DNA of 64,000 nucleotides from Streptomyces lanatus (lineage in GTDB: Bacteria; Actinomycetota; Actinomycetes; Streptomycetales; Streptomycetaceae): contig NZ_BNBM01000023.1 of the NCBI RefSeq assembly GCF_014655715.1, positions 62,001-126,000 of the forward strand. The letters are read 5' to 3'. Below, piece after piece: positions 8,219 to 17,032 of this stretch. The stretch's first letter is position 1. Every line of letters starts with the position of its first letter. The notes under the pieces are model-generated. The model had not been told where the DNA came from, did no database searches, and saw only the letters and a program-made list of their open reading frames with translations. Both the position numbers and the translations under genes were made by a program.

Positions 8219-9885
8219 CCACGGCCGCGGGCAGGTGCTGCGCTTCCCCGGTGCGCGCGCCGCGCCGGCGCCCGGCGGCACCTGGGCGGAGTTGCATGTG
8301 CACTCCGCCAGCTCGTTCCTCTTCGGCGCCAGCCATGTGGTGGCGCTGGTCGCCGGGGCCCACCGCCTCGGTATCGAGGCCCTGGCGATCACCGACACCA
8401 ACGGGCTCTACGGCGCGAGACGTCTGGCGGAGGCCGCGAACGAGTGCGGCCTCGGCACCATCTACGGCGCCGAACTCACCCTGGACCAGGGCCTCGGGTC
8501 CATCGTGGTGATCGCCCGCAGCCTGTTGGGCTTCACCCGGCTGTCCGCGGCGATCAGCGCCGGGCAGCTGGCCGGAGCCAAAGGCGCCCCGGTCTACGAC
8601 CTCAACGCGCTGTCGGCTGCCGCGCACGAGGGAGAGTGGGCGATCCTCACCGGCTGCCCCGTGGCCGGGGAGGCCGCGTATGACAGTGACGCCATCCACG
8701 ACCGGATGGACAGGCTGGCCGAACTCTTCGGCCGCACCCCTCTGCACGCCGAACTCGTCGATCACCGCCTGCCCGAAGACGGGCCGCGCAAGGCCGCCGT
8801 GCACGCGGTGGCAGAGCGATGGCGTCTGCCGGTGGTGGCCACGAACGCGGTCCGCTACGCAGCCCCGCGCAACGCGCGGCTGGCCGCGACGCTGACCGCG
8901 CTGCGTCGCCGCGCCAACCTCGACACCGCGGTCGGGGAGCTGCCGCCGGCCCCGGCGGCGCACCTGCGCAGCGCCGCGGAGATGCGCATCCTCATGTCCC
9001 GCTACCCAGAGGCCGTCGCGTCCGCCGTCGACCTCGCCCGCAGCAGCGTCATCGACTTGAGGAAACTGCGCCCGCAGCTGCCGGACTTCGAGGTGCCCGC
9101 CGGGCACACCACCGACAGCTATCTGCGCCACCTCGCCGAAGAAGGCTGTACCCGCCGCTACGGGCCGCGCACCGACCCGGCAGCCGAGGCGGCGTGGAAA
9201 CAGCTCGACTACGAGCTGTCCGTGATCACCGACATGGGCATGCCGGGCTACTTCTTGATCTGCTGGGACATCACAAGGTTCGCGACCGAGCAGGGGATCT
9301 GGTGCCAGGGCCGCGGCAGCGCCGCGTCCTCCGTAGTCTGTTACGCCCTCGGGATCACCTCTGTCGACGCACTCAAACACGGCCTGCTCTTGGTGGCAAA
9401 CCTCATCACCTACCAACCCCGCCTCAGTGTGCGGGACTCAGCGCGCGCTCGGCTATCCGATGGCCCGGATCAGCGAGATGACCCGCCATATTCACCACGA
9501 GCCACCCGGCCCCGAGGCCAGCATCCCCGACGACGTACGCTCCCTCGCCGGGCAGCTCCATACACTGCCACGCCATTTGGGAATCCATGTCGGCGGGATG
9601 GTACTAACCCGCCAGCCAATCGGCGAAATTATGCCGGTCGAGTGGGCCACACGAGAAGGCCGCTCGGTCCTGCAAGGAGACAAAGATGATGTGGCCGCCG
9701 CCCAACTCCTGAAAATAGACATCCTAGGGCTGAGCATCCTGGCCGCCTTGCACACCGCGTGCGATCTGATTGCCGAGCACCACGGCATCAGCCTGGACAT
9801 GGCGTCGATTCCACAGGACGATCCGGACGTATACGCCATGATTGCCGCAGGCCGGACGATCGGCGTCTTCCAGGCCGATTCTGTG
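8211..9885 (+). pseudogene. dnaE2: Error-prone DNA polymerase III alpha DnaE2, catalytic motif deleted
   Basis: From ATG 8211 an intact PHP domain (AELHVHSASSFLFGAS at residues ~25-40) and the start of the polymerase palm (GRGSAASSVVCYALGIT) are present. The frame then joins DALKHGLL directly to VANLITYQPRLSVRDSA. In intact homologues about 45 residues containing the catalytic PDIDLD aspartates lie between these motifs. A second lesion, a one-base shift near 9448, moves the continuation (ALGYPMARISEMTRHIHHEP, VGGMVLTRQP, LLKIDILGLSILAALH) into another frame. Homology ends at GVFQADS, about 9885; the last ~500 residues are gone. The product cannot polymerise. Confidence 0.88.
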
Positions 9886-10263
9886 TCAAGTCCCGGCGTG
9901 TTGCCCTTCAGATCTTATCGGCGGCGGTCACCACACTTTGGGCCCCGAGGGCTCGCAAGCCGGAGCCTTTGCCAGGCGGGCGGATCAGAGAGTGGAGCAG
10001 TCGCCGACCAGCTGCTCGCCGAGGCCGGGCACCGGCTCGGCCGCCCGTGCACCCGCATCGAGCGGGAAATCGTCGCTGTCACCGAGGATGCCGACCTGCC
10101 CGTTGCCCTGAGCCGGCAATCCCGCATGGGATTCATGCACGGTGCGGGGTGACTCATCGTCTTCATCCGCACCATCGGCTTCAGCCGCATCCGCAGCGGC
10201 GTGTACGCGCCGGCGGCGGCGCCAAGACCGCCCAGTCGGTTCCAGGACACCGCCCGTTCCGGG
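9886..10263. other. No recognisable gene
   Basis: The frame of the dnaE2 remnant stays open to 10152 (ending in LSRQSRMGFMHGAG) but shows no polymerase homology. This is the junction between the polymerase remnant and the aromatic catabolic cluster. Confidence 0.45.
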
Positions 10264-11130
10264 TCAGTGTGCCGAGATGAACTCGTGCACGACGCGGTTG
10301 AACTCCTCGGCGTGTTCCATCTGCGCCCAGTGGCCGCAGTTGTTGATGAGGTACAGCCGGGAGGACGGAATCATCGCCATCAACCGCAGCGCGTTCTCGA
10401 AGTGGACGGCGCGGTCGTTCCGCCCTTGCACGATCAGCGTGGGCACGGTGAGCTCGGCCAGCAGCGGCGGCAGGTCCTGGAACAGCTGCGGCGGGCCATT
10501 GAGATCCCCGCTGGGCAGCGAGAGCCTCATGTTCTCCAGGTGGTCCCGCCGGGCGAGCGCGGCCTCGGACCGCTGGCGGGCGAGGTCGGCGTCCTCGGCG
10601 AGCGCCGGGTCGTACGCGAACGCTGCGACCATCGCCTGGAAGTTCGCCGGCGACGGGTCGAAATAGGCGCGCACCAAGGGGAGGATTCCGTCCGTCTTGT
10701 CGTTGGGCGGGCCGAGCACGTTGACCCCCGGGGCGGGGGCGCCCATCGGGATCAGGTGGCTGACGCGCTCGGGATGGTGCGCCGTGAACCGCAGCGCCGT
10801 CCTTCCGCCCAGCGAATTGCCGACGATGGCGACCTGGTCCAGTTCGAGCGCGTCCAGTGCCAGTTCCAGCGCCTCCACGTGGTCGCGGTCGCCCGGCACG
10901 GCGGTGTCGCTCTTGCCCCAGCCGGGCATGTCGATGGCGATCACACGGTAGTGGCGTGCCAAGGAGGCGATGTTGCTCGAGTAGTTGCTCCAGCCGCTGG
11001 CGCCGGCTCCCCCGCCGTGCAGCAGGATCAGCGGGTGACCGTCACCGGCCTCGTTGTAGTGCAGCTTCCACTTGCTGGTCTGCACGTACTTGCTGGTCGC
11101 CGATTCGGTCAGGGCCTCGGTTGTGGGCAT
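10264..11130 (-). CDS. Alpha/beta-hydrolase, meta-cleavage product C-C hydrolase (BphD/HsaD-like)
   Basis: 288 residues, the usual size for hydrolases that cut the C-C bond of the ring-cleavage product made by extradiol dioxygenases. The oxyanion region HGGGAGASGW is at residues 38-47, the nucleophile is Ser106 (GNSLGG), and Asp239 (GRND) and His267 (NNCGHWAQ) complete the triad. The gene lies 27 bp downstream of the extradiol dioxygenase on the same strand, consistent with one transcript and consecutive steps. BphD, HsaD and MhpC cannot be separated by eye. The enzyme is cytoplasmic. Confidence 0.9.
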   Translation of the reverse strand: MPTTEALTESATSKYVQTSKWKLHYNEAGDGHPLILLHGGGAGASGWSNYSSNIASLARHYRVIAIDMPGWGKSDTAVPGDRDHVEALELALDALELDQVAIVGNSLGGRTALRFTAHHPERVSHLIPMGAPAPGVNVLGPPNDKTDGILPLVRAYFDPSPANFQAMVAAFAYDPALAEDADLARQRSEAALARRDHLENMRLSLPSGDLNGPPQLFQDLPPLLAELTVPTLIVQGRNDRAVHFENALRLMAMIPSSRLYLINNCGHWAQMEHAEEFNRVVHEFISAH

Positions 11131-11157
11131 GGCTTTCCTTTTGTCTCCGGTGGCGGT

Positions 11158-12045
11158 TCAGGCGTCGGCCGCGATGTACTTGTGGCCCCAGGCGCTGATC
11201 GCGTCGTAGTGGGCGACCTGCCACGTGTCGTCGTCGATCACCACGCCGCCGCTGCCGTACTCGATCTGGAAACCGGACGGCGTGGTCACGTAGAACGAGG
11301 TCATGTGGTCGTTCGTGTGCTCGCCCAGCGTGATGATGACGCGGTCGGGATCGCCGTTGATCTGGCTCATGATGCGGCCGACGGTGGAGAAGTCGGAGAC
11401 TTCGAGCATGAGGTGATCGAGGCCCGGGATGGGGCCCACGCCCTCGCCGACGCCGATGGAGTGATGGCGGGGGTTGCAGTGCAGGAAGTAGGCGTTCTCG
11501 TCCGATCCGAACTGAGCCATCGATATCGTGTCGGTCAGCCTGAATCCCAGCTCACGCTGGTAGAACTCGGCCAGCTCGCGCGCGCCACCCGGATTGGTCA
11601 GGAGGGCGTGCCCGACCCCCAGATCACCGGTGACGAAACGGACCCCCAGCGGGGACGCGAACGGAGTGTCGGCGAGCGGCAGGCCGTGGACGGCCTCGAT
11701 CGTCTGGCCTGCGGGATCGGAGAAGACCCGCAGTCCCTTGACGCCCCGGCGGGCTCGCAGTTCCTCGTCCTCGCGGACGGTGATGCCCCGGGCGGCGAGG
11801 TGAGTTTCCAGCGCGGCGAGCGTGGCCGCGTCCGGGACGGTGAGGCCCAGTGCCATCAGGGACCGGGGGCCCGCGGGCTCGCCGTCCTCGACGAGGATGC
11901 GGTACGCGTACTCGTCGAGTCGCAGGCGCAGTTCGCCCGCGGCGGACGGCGAGGGTTCCGCGCCGATGGTCTGGGTGGCGAAGCGGGCCCACTCGTCGAG
12001 TGGACCGCGGACCACGACATAGCTCAGCGATGTGAAGAAGCTCAT
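11158..12045 (-). CDS. Extradiol ring-cleavage dioxygenase (BphC/HsaC-like, type I)
   Basis: 295 residues with two VOC modules, the size of 2,3-dihydroxybiphenyl dioxygenases. The iron ligands are His146 (GVGHALL), His211 (LDHLMLE) and Glu262 (FQIEYGSGG), all in the C-terminal module; the N-terminal module is the structural copy. It inserts O2 into a catechol-type ring next to one hydroxyl. ATG 12045 follows GAGGAGAAA. It is the first intact gene of the reverse-strand unit, with the C-C hydrolase next. The upstream tandem GTTCCGGGAAC palindromes and the nearby IclR gene are candidate controls. Confidence 0.92.
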   Translation of the reverse strand: MSFFTSLSYVVVRGPLDEWARFATQTIGAEPSPSAAGELRLRLDEYAYRILVEDGEPAGPRSLMALGLTVPDAATLAALETHLAARGITVREDEELRARRGVKGLRVFSDPAGQTIEAVHGLPLADTPFASPLGVRFVTGDLGVGHALLTNPGGARELAEFYQRELGFRLTDTISMAQFGSDENAYFLHCNPRHHSIGVGEGVGPIPGLDHLMLEVSDFSTVGRIMSQINGDPDRVIITLGEHTNDHMTSFYVTTPSGFQIEYGSGGVVIDDDTWQVAHYDAISAWGHKYIAADA

Positions 12046-12074
12046 GTGCTTTCTCCTCAGGTTGTCCGGGATGG

Positions 12075-12233
12075 TCAGTGAGCTGCGGTGGCGAAGGTCT
12101 TTCCGGCGGCCCGGCCGTCCTGGGGGGCGGGAAGCCCGAGCGTGCGGGCGACGGCGTCGAGCGGCGCGTCGATCGGGGCGCCGACTGAGCTGATGACGTT
12201 GACGCTAAGGCGGGAGACCGCGCCGACGAAGCG
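12075..12233 (-). pseudogene. C-terminal fragment of an unidentified catabolic gene
   Basis: The reverse frame VGAVSRLSVNVISSVGAPID, LDAVARTLGLPAPQ and DGRAAGKTFATAAH ends with a stop at 12075, 30 bp before the dioxygenase start, exactly where an upstream operon gene should end. Upstream the sense is lost in the 40-bp repeats. It looks like the last ~50 residues of a gene, perhaps a hydroxylase of the same pathway (inference); I cannot identify it. Confidence 0.4.
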
Positions 12234-12234
12234 A

Positions 12235-12294
12235 GTGTTCCGGGAACCGGCACATCGTTCCGCCGGCGCTGCGCGTGTTCCGGGAACCGGCACA
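12235..12294. repeat. Tandem 40-bp direct repeat containing GTTCCGGGAAC palindromes
   Basis: GTGTTCCGGGAACCGGCACA occurs exactly at 12235-12254 and 12275-12294, and each copy is followed by (T/AC)CGTTCCGCCG. The core GTTCC-G-GGAAC is an 11-bp palindrome. The 40-bp spacing places both copies on nearly the same DNA face. It may be an operator array, or the scar of the deletion that removed the upstream gene. Confidence 0.7.
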
Positions 12295-12457
12295 ACCGTT
12301 CCGCCGCGAGCCGGGCCCCGGCCTGCTCTCTCCCCGCCACCTCAACGACCACGGAAAGGGCCCTTCCACGCACCGGACCGGATGGATCGACGTCCGCGCC
12401 TCCACCTTCGACACCGCGCACGCGGTCGTCCTTGTCCCCGTTGACGCACAGCAAAAG

Positions 12458-12493
12458 CGGCACTTGACCTGCGCTTTCGCGGGTCAAGTGCCG
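12458..12493. terminator. Hairpin terminator after the small secreted protein
   Basis: CGGCACTTGACC (12458-12469) and GGTCAAGTGCCG (12482-12493) form a perfect 12-bp stem with a 12-nt loop. It lies 50 bp downstream of the reverse-strand gene ending at 12544. Confidence 0.75.
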
Positions 12494-12543
12494 TTGTGCG
12501 TCTCATCGATTCCCGTCGATGCGGATCGATGTCAACCGCGCCC

Positions 12544-12813
12544 CTACTTGGAGCACTGCTCAGTTGCGGTCCAGCCAACGGACTTCTGCACGTAGCCTGC
12601 CCACGGGTCTGGGTGCCCTCCGGCATCGGTGCACTTCTTATCGGCGGCCTTCTTGGCCGCGGCCGGCGTAGATCCGGTCCCCTGGACCGTCCAGTACCTG
12701 GTTGCCGCGTTGGCGGGGAGTGCGGTCGCAGAGCTGAGCGCGACGACCCCCGACGCTATGACACCCAGCGTGACCACCCTGGAGCGAATGCGTGTAATGC
12801 GTGGCATATGCAT
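12544..12813 (-). CDS. Small secreted protein
   Basis: 89 residues: a Sec signal peptide (RIRSRVVTLGVIASGVVALS, cleavage likely after PANA or ANAA) and a ~50-residue mature part with two Cys residues, KKAADKKCTDAGG and ATEQCSK, which could form one disulfide. No domain is recognised. A strong hairpin terminator follows, so it is a single-gene transcript. The function is unknown. Confidence 0.75.
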   Translation of the reverse strand: MHMPRITRIRSRVVTLGVIASGVVALSSATALPANAATRYWTVQGTGSTPAAAKKAADKKCTDAGGHPDPWAGYVQKSVGWTATEQCSK

Positions 12814-12935
12814 CGGGATTCCTTTCGAAGTGGCTCGTCAGCTGTCGTGCGACGAGCACTTGGTTGCCATGCGGCCGGGTCGGACGCGGTGGAGACACCG
12901 TCAGGGATTGCTGCCGGCCGCCCAGCTTGCCCCCG

Positions 12936-13700
12936 TCACGTCAGGACGCCGGGCAGTGCCCTGACGATCGACGACACCGTCCGTCGCAGGGGTGGCAGGA
13001 AGACATCGGCCGACCCGTGTTCGGTGGGGAACCCGATCGACACCGCCGCCACCGCCTGGCCGCCGAAGACGATCGGCATGGCCACACACGACCGTCCGGG
13101 CGCCGCCTCCTCGACGTCGGTGGCGACCCCACGCTGCCGGACCCGTCGCAGCTCACGACGGAGCAGTTCCGGATCCCGCACAGAGTGCGCGGTGAGCGCG
13201 CGCAGACGGCCCGTGGTGGCCGCCTCGACCAGGCCCGGGTCCGTGTGGGCCAGCAGTGCCTTGCCCACACTCGTGCAGTGAGCGGGCAGAGCCATCCCGA
13301 CCTCCGTGGCGAACAACCGCGCCCGCGGCGTGTACAGCTTCTCCACGTAGACGACATCCGGGCCGCGCAGGACGCACAGATGGATGGTGTGCCCGACGGC
13401 CCGGTGCAGATCCAGCAGGTACGGAAGCGCGACGTTGCGGACCGCTCCTTCGGGCGACGCCGCACCGAGGGCCATCATCCGGAACGCGATCCGGTAGCCG
13501 GTGCCCTCATGTTCCACCGCCCCCACCTGGACGAGCATCCCGAGGACGCGGTAGGCCGTCGACTTCGGCAGACCGGCGCGGCGCGCCACCTCACTCAGCG
13601 TCAACACGCGGCCTTTTCGGAACACTTCCAGCAGATCGAACGCCTTCTGCATGACCGACGACGGAACGGCCGTCTCCCGCACTGCGGCCCCATTGCCCAT
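12936..13700 (-). CDS. IclR-family transcriptional regulator
   Basis: 254 residues, typical of the family. The N-terminal winged helix includes TLSEVARRAGLPKSTAYRVL (residues ~35-55). The C-terminal effector domain contains ALPAHCTSVGKALLA and the end motif GFPTEH. IclR regulators often control aromatic catabolic operons, and the adjacent extradiol dioxygenase/hydrolase unit on the same strand is the obvious candidate (inference). GAACAATCGTTCC, about 30 bp upstream of the start, could be an autoregulatory site. Confidence 0.92.
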   Translation of the reverse strand: MGNGAAVRETAVPSSVMQKAFDLLEVFRKGRVLTLSEVARRAGLPKSTAYRVLGMLVQVGAVEHEGTGYRIAFRMMALGAASPEGAVRNVALPYLLDLHRAVGHTIHLCVLRGPDVVYVEKLYTPRARLFATEVGMALPAHCTSVGKALLAHTDPGLVEAATTGRLRALTAHSVRDPELLRRELRRVRQRGVATDVEEAAPGRSCVAMPIVFGGQAVAAVSIGFPTEHGSADVFLPPLRRTVSSIVRALPGVLT

Positions 13701-13928
13701 GTGCAGTCCCTTCAGAACGCCTTGAGAACAATCGTTCCAGGGTCTGTCTCGCAGATCGGTGCGGTGGCGAGCGGCCGTCCGCGCGGATGCATCGCAAGGC
13801 GGCGGAGGAATGCTCGTCAGGGGATCCTCTGTGTGACGACGCCGACGCGGCCAGTCCCCCGCAAGCGGGAGGTGCCGCGCGGAGGGGGCGCGCAGCCCGC
13901 GGTGATCTACGAGACAGACCCTGGGGGG

Positions 13929-14570
13929 TCAGACCCTGCTCAGCTTGGCGATGCGCAGCCCGTGCTCGGCGGCATCCTCGTGCCCCGTCTTCATCGACTC
14001 CTCGGCCAGCCCTCGCAGGTGCGCCATCTCCGGGTTCCAGAACGCGTGGGTCAGCTCCGCCTCGGCGATCTGCAGGTCGAGCCCGAAGACGTCGGCCAGG
14101 ATCCTGCGCAGGTAGGGCGTGGCGTAGTCCCAGCCCTCCTTCGGGGAGCCGGGCCCGTAGCCGCCGCCCCGGCTCAGTGTCAGCAGCGCCGGCTTGCCCT
14201 TGAGCGGCTGGTCACCGTGTATCCCCACCTGGTCGTGCTTCAGGATCAGGTCGATCCAGGTCTTGACCTGTTCCGGGACGTTCCAGTTGTACATCGGCAC
14301 CGCGAACAGGAACGCGTCGGCGGCGAGGAGTTCGGCGCCGAGGCGGTCGAGGAGCTCGTGCGCCTCGGCCGGGGCCGGTGCGGCCGGGTTGACGACTTCG
14401 TGGGCGAGCGCGGTCCACGCGTCCCCGGGCAGCGGCTGGAACCCGAGGTCGCGCCGGGTCACGACGCCGCCGGGGTGCTCGGCGAGCCACGCCTTCTCGG
14501 CGGTGTCCGCGAGGGCGCGGCTCACCGATCCTTCGGTCCGGATGCTCGCGTCGAGACGGAACAGGTTCAT
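13929..14570 (-). CDS. azoR: FMN-dependent NADH-azoreductase / quinone reductase
   Basis: 213 residues from ATG 14570, which follows GGAGGTACC; an upstream in-frame ATG at 14636 lacks a ribosome site. Flavodoxin-like fold: NLFRLDASIRTEGSVSR binds the FMN phosphate, PMYNWNVPEQVKTWID sits by the isoalloxazine, and LTLSRGGGYGPGSP closes the site. Such enzymes reduce quinones and azo dyes by two electrons. Its promoter region carries the octamer CAGATAGT that also appears in front of the nearby MarR gene, so quinone-responsive MarR control is likely (inference). Confidence 0.92.
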   Translation of the reverse strand: MNLFRLDASIRTEGSVSRALADTAEKAWLAEHPGGVVTRRDLGFQPLPGDAWTALAHEVVNPAAPAPAEAHELLDRLGAELLAADAFLFAVPMYNWNVPEQVKTWIDLILKHDQVGIHGDQPLKGKPALLTLSRGGGYGPGSPKEGWDYATPYLRRILADVFGLDLQIAEAELTHAFWNPEMAHLRGLAEESMKTGHEDAAEHGLRIAKLSRV

Positions 14571-14601
14571 GGTGCCGGTACCTCCATAGTTCGGCTGCGA
14601 T

Positions 14602-14630
14602 GCAGATAGTATGCACAACAGAACATCTGC
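14602..14630. promoter_or_regulatory. Candidate MarR operator upstream of azoR
   Basis: GCAGAT (14602-14607) and ATCTGC (14625-14630) form an inverted repeat 32-60 bp before the azoR start. The octamer CAGATAGT (14603-14610) recurs in inverse orientation at 15570-15577, between the broken SDR and marR. Confidence 0.5.
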
Positions 14631-14756
14631 TTTCAAGAAAAGTGGGCTGGCTAACAGCCCGGCATGACGCGGGTGCCGGTGGTTCGCGACGAACTGCAGT
14701 CGGACCTCGGCTGGGGGCCGGGCGCGTCACCACAGACATCCCCGGCGGCCCCGCGG

Positions 14757-15459
14757 TCACCAAGGGTCCTCGCCATCGCCTCCCGGGACGGCGCGGTCAG
14801 GGGCGAGGGCCAACGGACAGGACCGCCATCTGGCGCCGCGCTCGCCGGCATCGCCAGCGAGGACCGCACCGTTGACGCAGCTGCTCAAAGGCGAGAGCAG
14901 AGAGCAGGCGAGATCCGCGATTTCGCTCGGGCCCCTCGGCGCGCCCTCGCGCGTTTGCCCCATCGAGCAGGCCGCATGCCCGCCGAGCATCGCCGCCGTT
15001 CCCTCGACGTGGACGGCTACCGGGGAGACCGTATTGACTCGCGCACCCGACGGACCCCAACTCAAACGCCCAAGAGCGAGCGAGCATCTCGATGCCGGCC
15101 TTCGAGGTGCCGTAAGCCGCTCCGACCGCAGCCGGGATTCGCGCCGAGCCCGACACGATCGGGATGATCGATCCGTTCTGTCGGTGCACCATTCCGGGCA
15201 TCAAGGCTGCTAGCAGTAGGAACGGGCCCGCATTTGACGGCGACCTGCGGTCGAAGCTCGCGGCGTCAGCGTGCACCGTCGAGACGAACTCATAGATGCC
15301 GGCCCTGCACACCACGGCGTCGCTCCGGCTGCTGTCCCTGGCTTGCAAGACGACGGACGCTCCCCGTCGGACCAGGCCCTCGGCGATCGCCCGCCCGATC
15401 CCCGACGTCGCCCCCGCGACCAGGGCGCTTCGCCGTGTCGACTCGTCACTGACGGCCAT
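14757..15459 (-). pseudogene. Short-chain dehydrogenase, internal deletion and frameshift
   Basis: ATG 15459 starts a good SDR N-terminus (SALVAGATSGIGRAIAEGLV). The Rossmann domain then jumps from VVLQARD to AVVCRAGIYEFVSTV, missing about 40 residues. Active-site region GAAYGTSKAGIEMLARSW is intact. Near 15055 the sense changes frame to GPSGARVNTVSPVAVH and ends at PLSSCVNGAVLAGDAG. Divergent from marR, so probably once its target. It cannot make a functional enzyme. Confidence 0.8.
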
Positions 15460-15544
15460 GGCGCGTCTCCTTGCCATAGCCGGGCCGCAGCCCGTCACCC
15501 GCTGCGTCATCGCGGAGCTGGAGCACCCCCTCCAAGGACACTAT

Positions 15545-15578
15545 GCAGACAAGATATTCTGCTCACAAGACTATCTGT
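15545..15578. promoter_or_regulatory. Candidate MarR operators in the SDR/marR divergent promoter
   Basis: GCAGA-N8-TCTGC (15545-15562) is a palindrome 47-64 bp before the marR start. ACTATCTG (15570-15577) is the reverse complement of the CAGATAGT found before azoR. Confidence 0.5.
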
Positions 15579-15608
15579 AGTGATGTCGAAAGGTGCTACG
15601 GTGATGCG

Positions 15609-16097
15609 ATGTCCTCTGAACCCCGCGGCCGAGCGAGCGAAAGCGCCAAGTGTCTTGCCTTGGACAACGACCTGGTTTGGGCCATTCGCATGATCTCGGG
15701 GGCGCTTCGGCGCGCTGCAGCCGACGCCTCGGAGACGCTGCCCGGAGGGTCACGCGCCTACTTGGTGCTCATGGCATTGGCCGAGGCCGGGGACAAGCCC
15801 CCCACGCAACTCGAACTGGCCGGCCAGGTTGGTCTCGACCGAACGGTGATGACCTATCTTCTCGACGACTTGGAGAGGCAGGGTCTGCTGTCGAGGCGCC
15901 CGAATCCGCAGGACCGGCGGGCTCGCCACGTGATCCTGTCGGACGAAGGCCGATCGCAACTGCAGCGCATGCGAACTGATGTCGCGGCCGCTGAAGCACG
16001 GCTGCTTGTGGAGTTGAGCGAAGAACAGCGGGCCCAGTTTCGAGACCTCCTGACCCAAGTTGCGCTCACCGCTCAGCGGGGCACTGTCAAAGACTGA
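15609..16097 (+). CDS. MarR-family transcriptional regulator
   Basis: 162 residues from ATG 15609. Winged-helix core: PTQLELAGQVGLDRTVMTYL, then DDLERQGLLSRRPNPQDRRA (the wing with the conserved DxRxR) and HVILSDEGR. MarR proteins repress genes for stress or aromatic metabolism and leave DNA when they bind phenolic ligands. It is divergent from the broken SDR and near azoR, and the shared CAGATAGT motif fits a small regulon of these genes. Confidence 0.92.
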   Translation: MSSEPRGRASESAKCLALDNDLVWAIRMISGALRRAAADASETLPGGSRAYLVLMALAEAGDKPPTQLELAGQVGLDRTVMTYLLDDLERQGLLSRRPNPQDRRARHVILSDEGRSQLQRMRTDVAAAEARLLVELSEEQRAQFRDLLTQVALTAQRGTVKD

Positions 16098-16745
16098 GGT
16101 GCGTGCTGTTCCTCTCTGGAGACAACTGCCAAAGAGTGGAACGCAGGCGCTGGCGAATCGGCGATCCTGGCCGCCGACCATGCGCGCCGGCCTCGACGAG
16201 GATGCTGCGGGTGTCCAAGCCGTGGCGCGCGGCGGCGGTCTCGTCGTGGCGCAGGAAGCTGGAATACACGCCCGCGTGGACGAGGCTGAGCGTCTCGCGG
16301 TCCACCCTCACCTCGCGGTCCTTCAGCAGTCGTACGAGATCGTCGGCGGCGTCCATCAGCGGGAACAGATCGCGGCCGTGCTCGAACCCCATCAGGTCGG
16401 CGACCGCGATGAAAGCCTCGAGGGGGCAGTTGCACGCGCCTGCCCCCCTGACGGGCGAGCGAGGCGTCGACGCGGACAGCGCCGCTCTCGACGGCGACAA
16501 CGGTGTTCGCCACGCCCAGGGCGAGGTCGTGATGGGCGTGGATGCCCAACTCCGTGACCGGGTCGAAGACGTCACGGTAGACGCGGAAGCGGTCGCGGAT
16601 ACCGTCCATGGTGAGCTGACCGCCGGACTCGGTGACGTAGACGCAGTGCGCGCCGTACGACTCCATGAGCCGCGCCTGGCGGGCGAGTTCGGCCGGTTCG
16701 GCCATGTGGGACATCATCAGGAACCCGGCGACGTCCATCCCCAGC
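16087..16745 (-). pseudogene. 4-hydroxy-2-oxovalerate aldolase, truncated and frameshifted
   Basis: The reverse strand encodes GMDVAGFLMMSHMAEPAELA, then ESYGAHCVYVTESGGQLTMD and IHAHHDLALGVANTVVAVES, the hallmark metal-site motif of DmpG/BphI/HsaF aldolases. After VRVDASLA the sense changes frame to GAGACNCPLEAFIAVADLMG and continues as HGLDTRSILVEAGAHGRRPG. The N-terminal ~130 residues are absent. The intact enzyme splits 4-hydroxy-2-oxoacids into pyruvate and an aldehyde, the last step after extradiol cleavage and C-C hydrolysis, so it belongs with the cluster at 10-12 kb. Confidence 0.82.
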
Positions 16746-16844
16746 TCACGCCCGCGAGGCGGTGCCCGATGACTGCCGGCATCGCCCGACCGCCGAGGCC
16801 GCACCGGACTCGACCAGACCGGCCTGACCGGCAATCCCCTATGG

Positions 16845-16988
16845 CCGACCGCGGTGCGGGTGATGTCGAACGCCGCGGCAATCTCGCCCGCGCGTCATGG
16901 GCGACGAGACGCAGGACCGCCCGGCGACGCGGTTCAGCAAGTGACGCAGCGCCTCGTCAGTCGCAGCGTCCGTCGCGATGTCGGCCAT
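16845..16988 (-). pseudogene. ArsR-type regulator fragment
   Basis: From ATG 16988 the reverse strand reads MADIATDAATDEALRHLLNR, then, one frame over, AEPRRRAVLRLVAHDARA and, in a third frame, GEIAAAFDITRTAV. Together they resemble the N-terminal helix-turn-helix of ArsR repressors. ArsR-VOC gene pairs are common in actinobacteria and an intact VOC gene lies just upstream. Confidence 0.5.
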
Positions 16989-17032
16989 CGGGCAGTGCGT
17001 CTCGTCCTTCTACGGGATCCTCCGTTTGCCGG

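Noticed and set aside
7320..9416. 698-codon open frame on the reverse strand
   Set aside because: It lies opposite the clear ImuB and DnaE2 homology on the + strand and has the Arg/Gly/Ala mix of a GC-rich shadow frame. The part at 7320-7751 is not covered by homology but has no domain either.
9808..9819. Fourth copy of the GATTCCACAG motif
   Set aside because: It lies inside conserved DnaE2 coding sequence (SIPQDD), so it is explained by codons.
10201..12081. 626-codon + strand frame over the dioxygenase and hydrolase
   Set aside because: The reverse-strand genes have complete active sites and proper starts. This frame has no domain.
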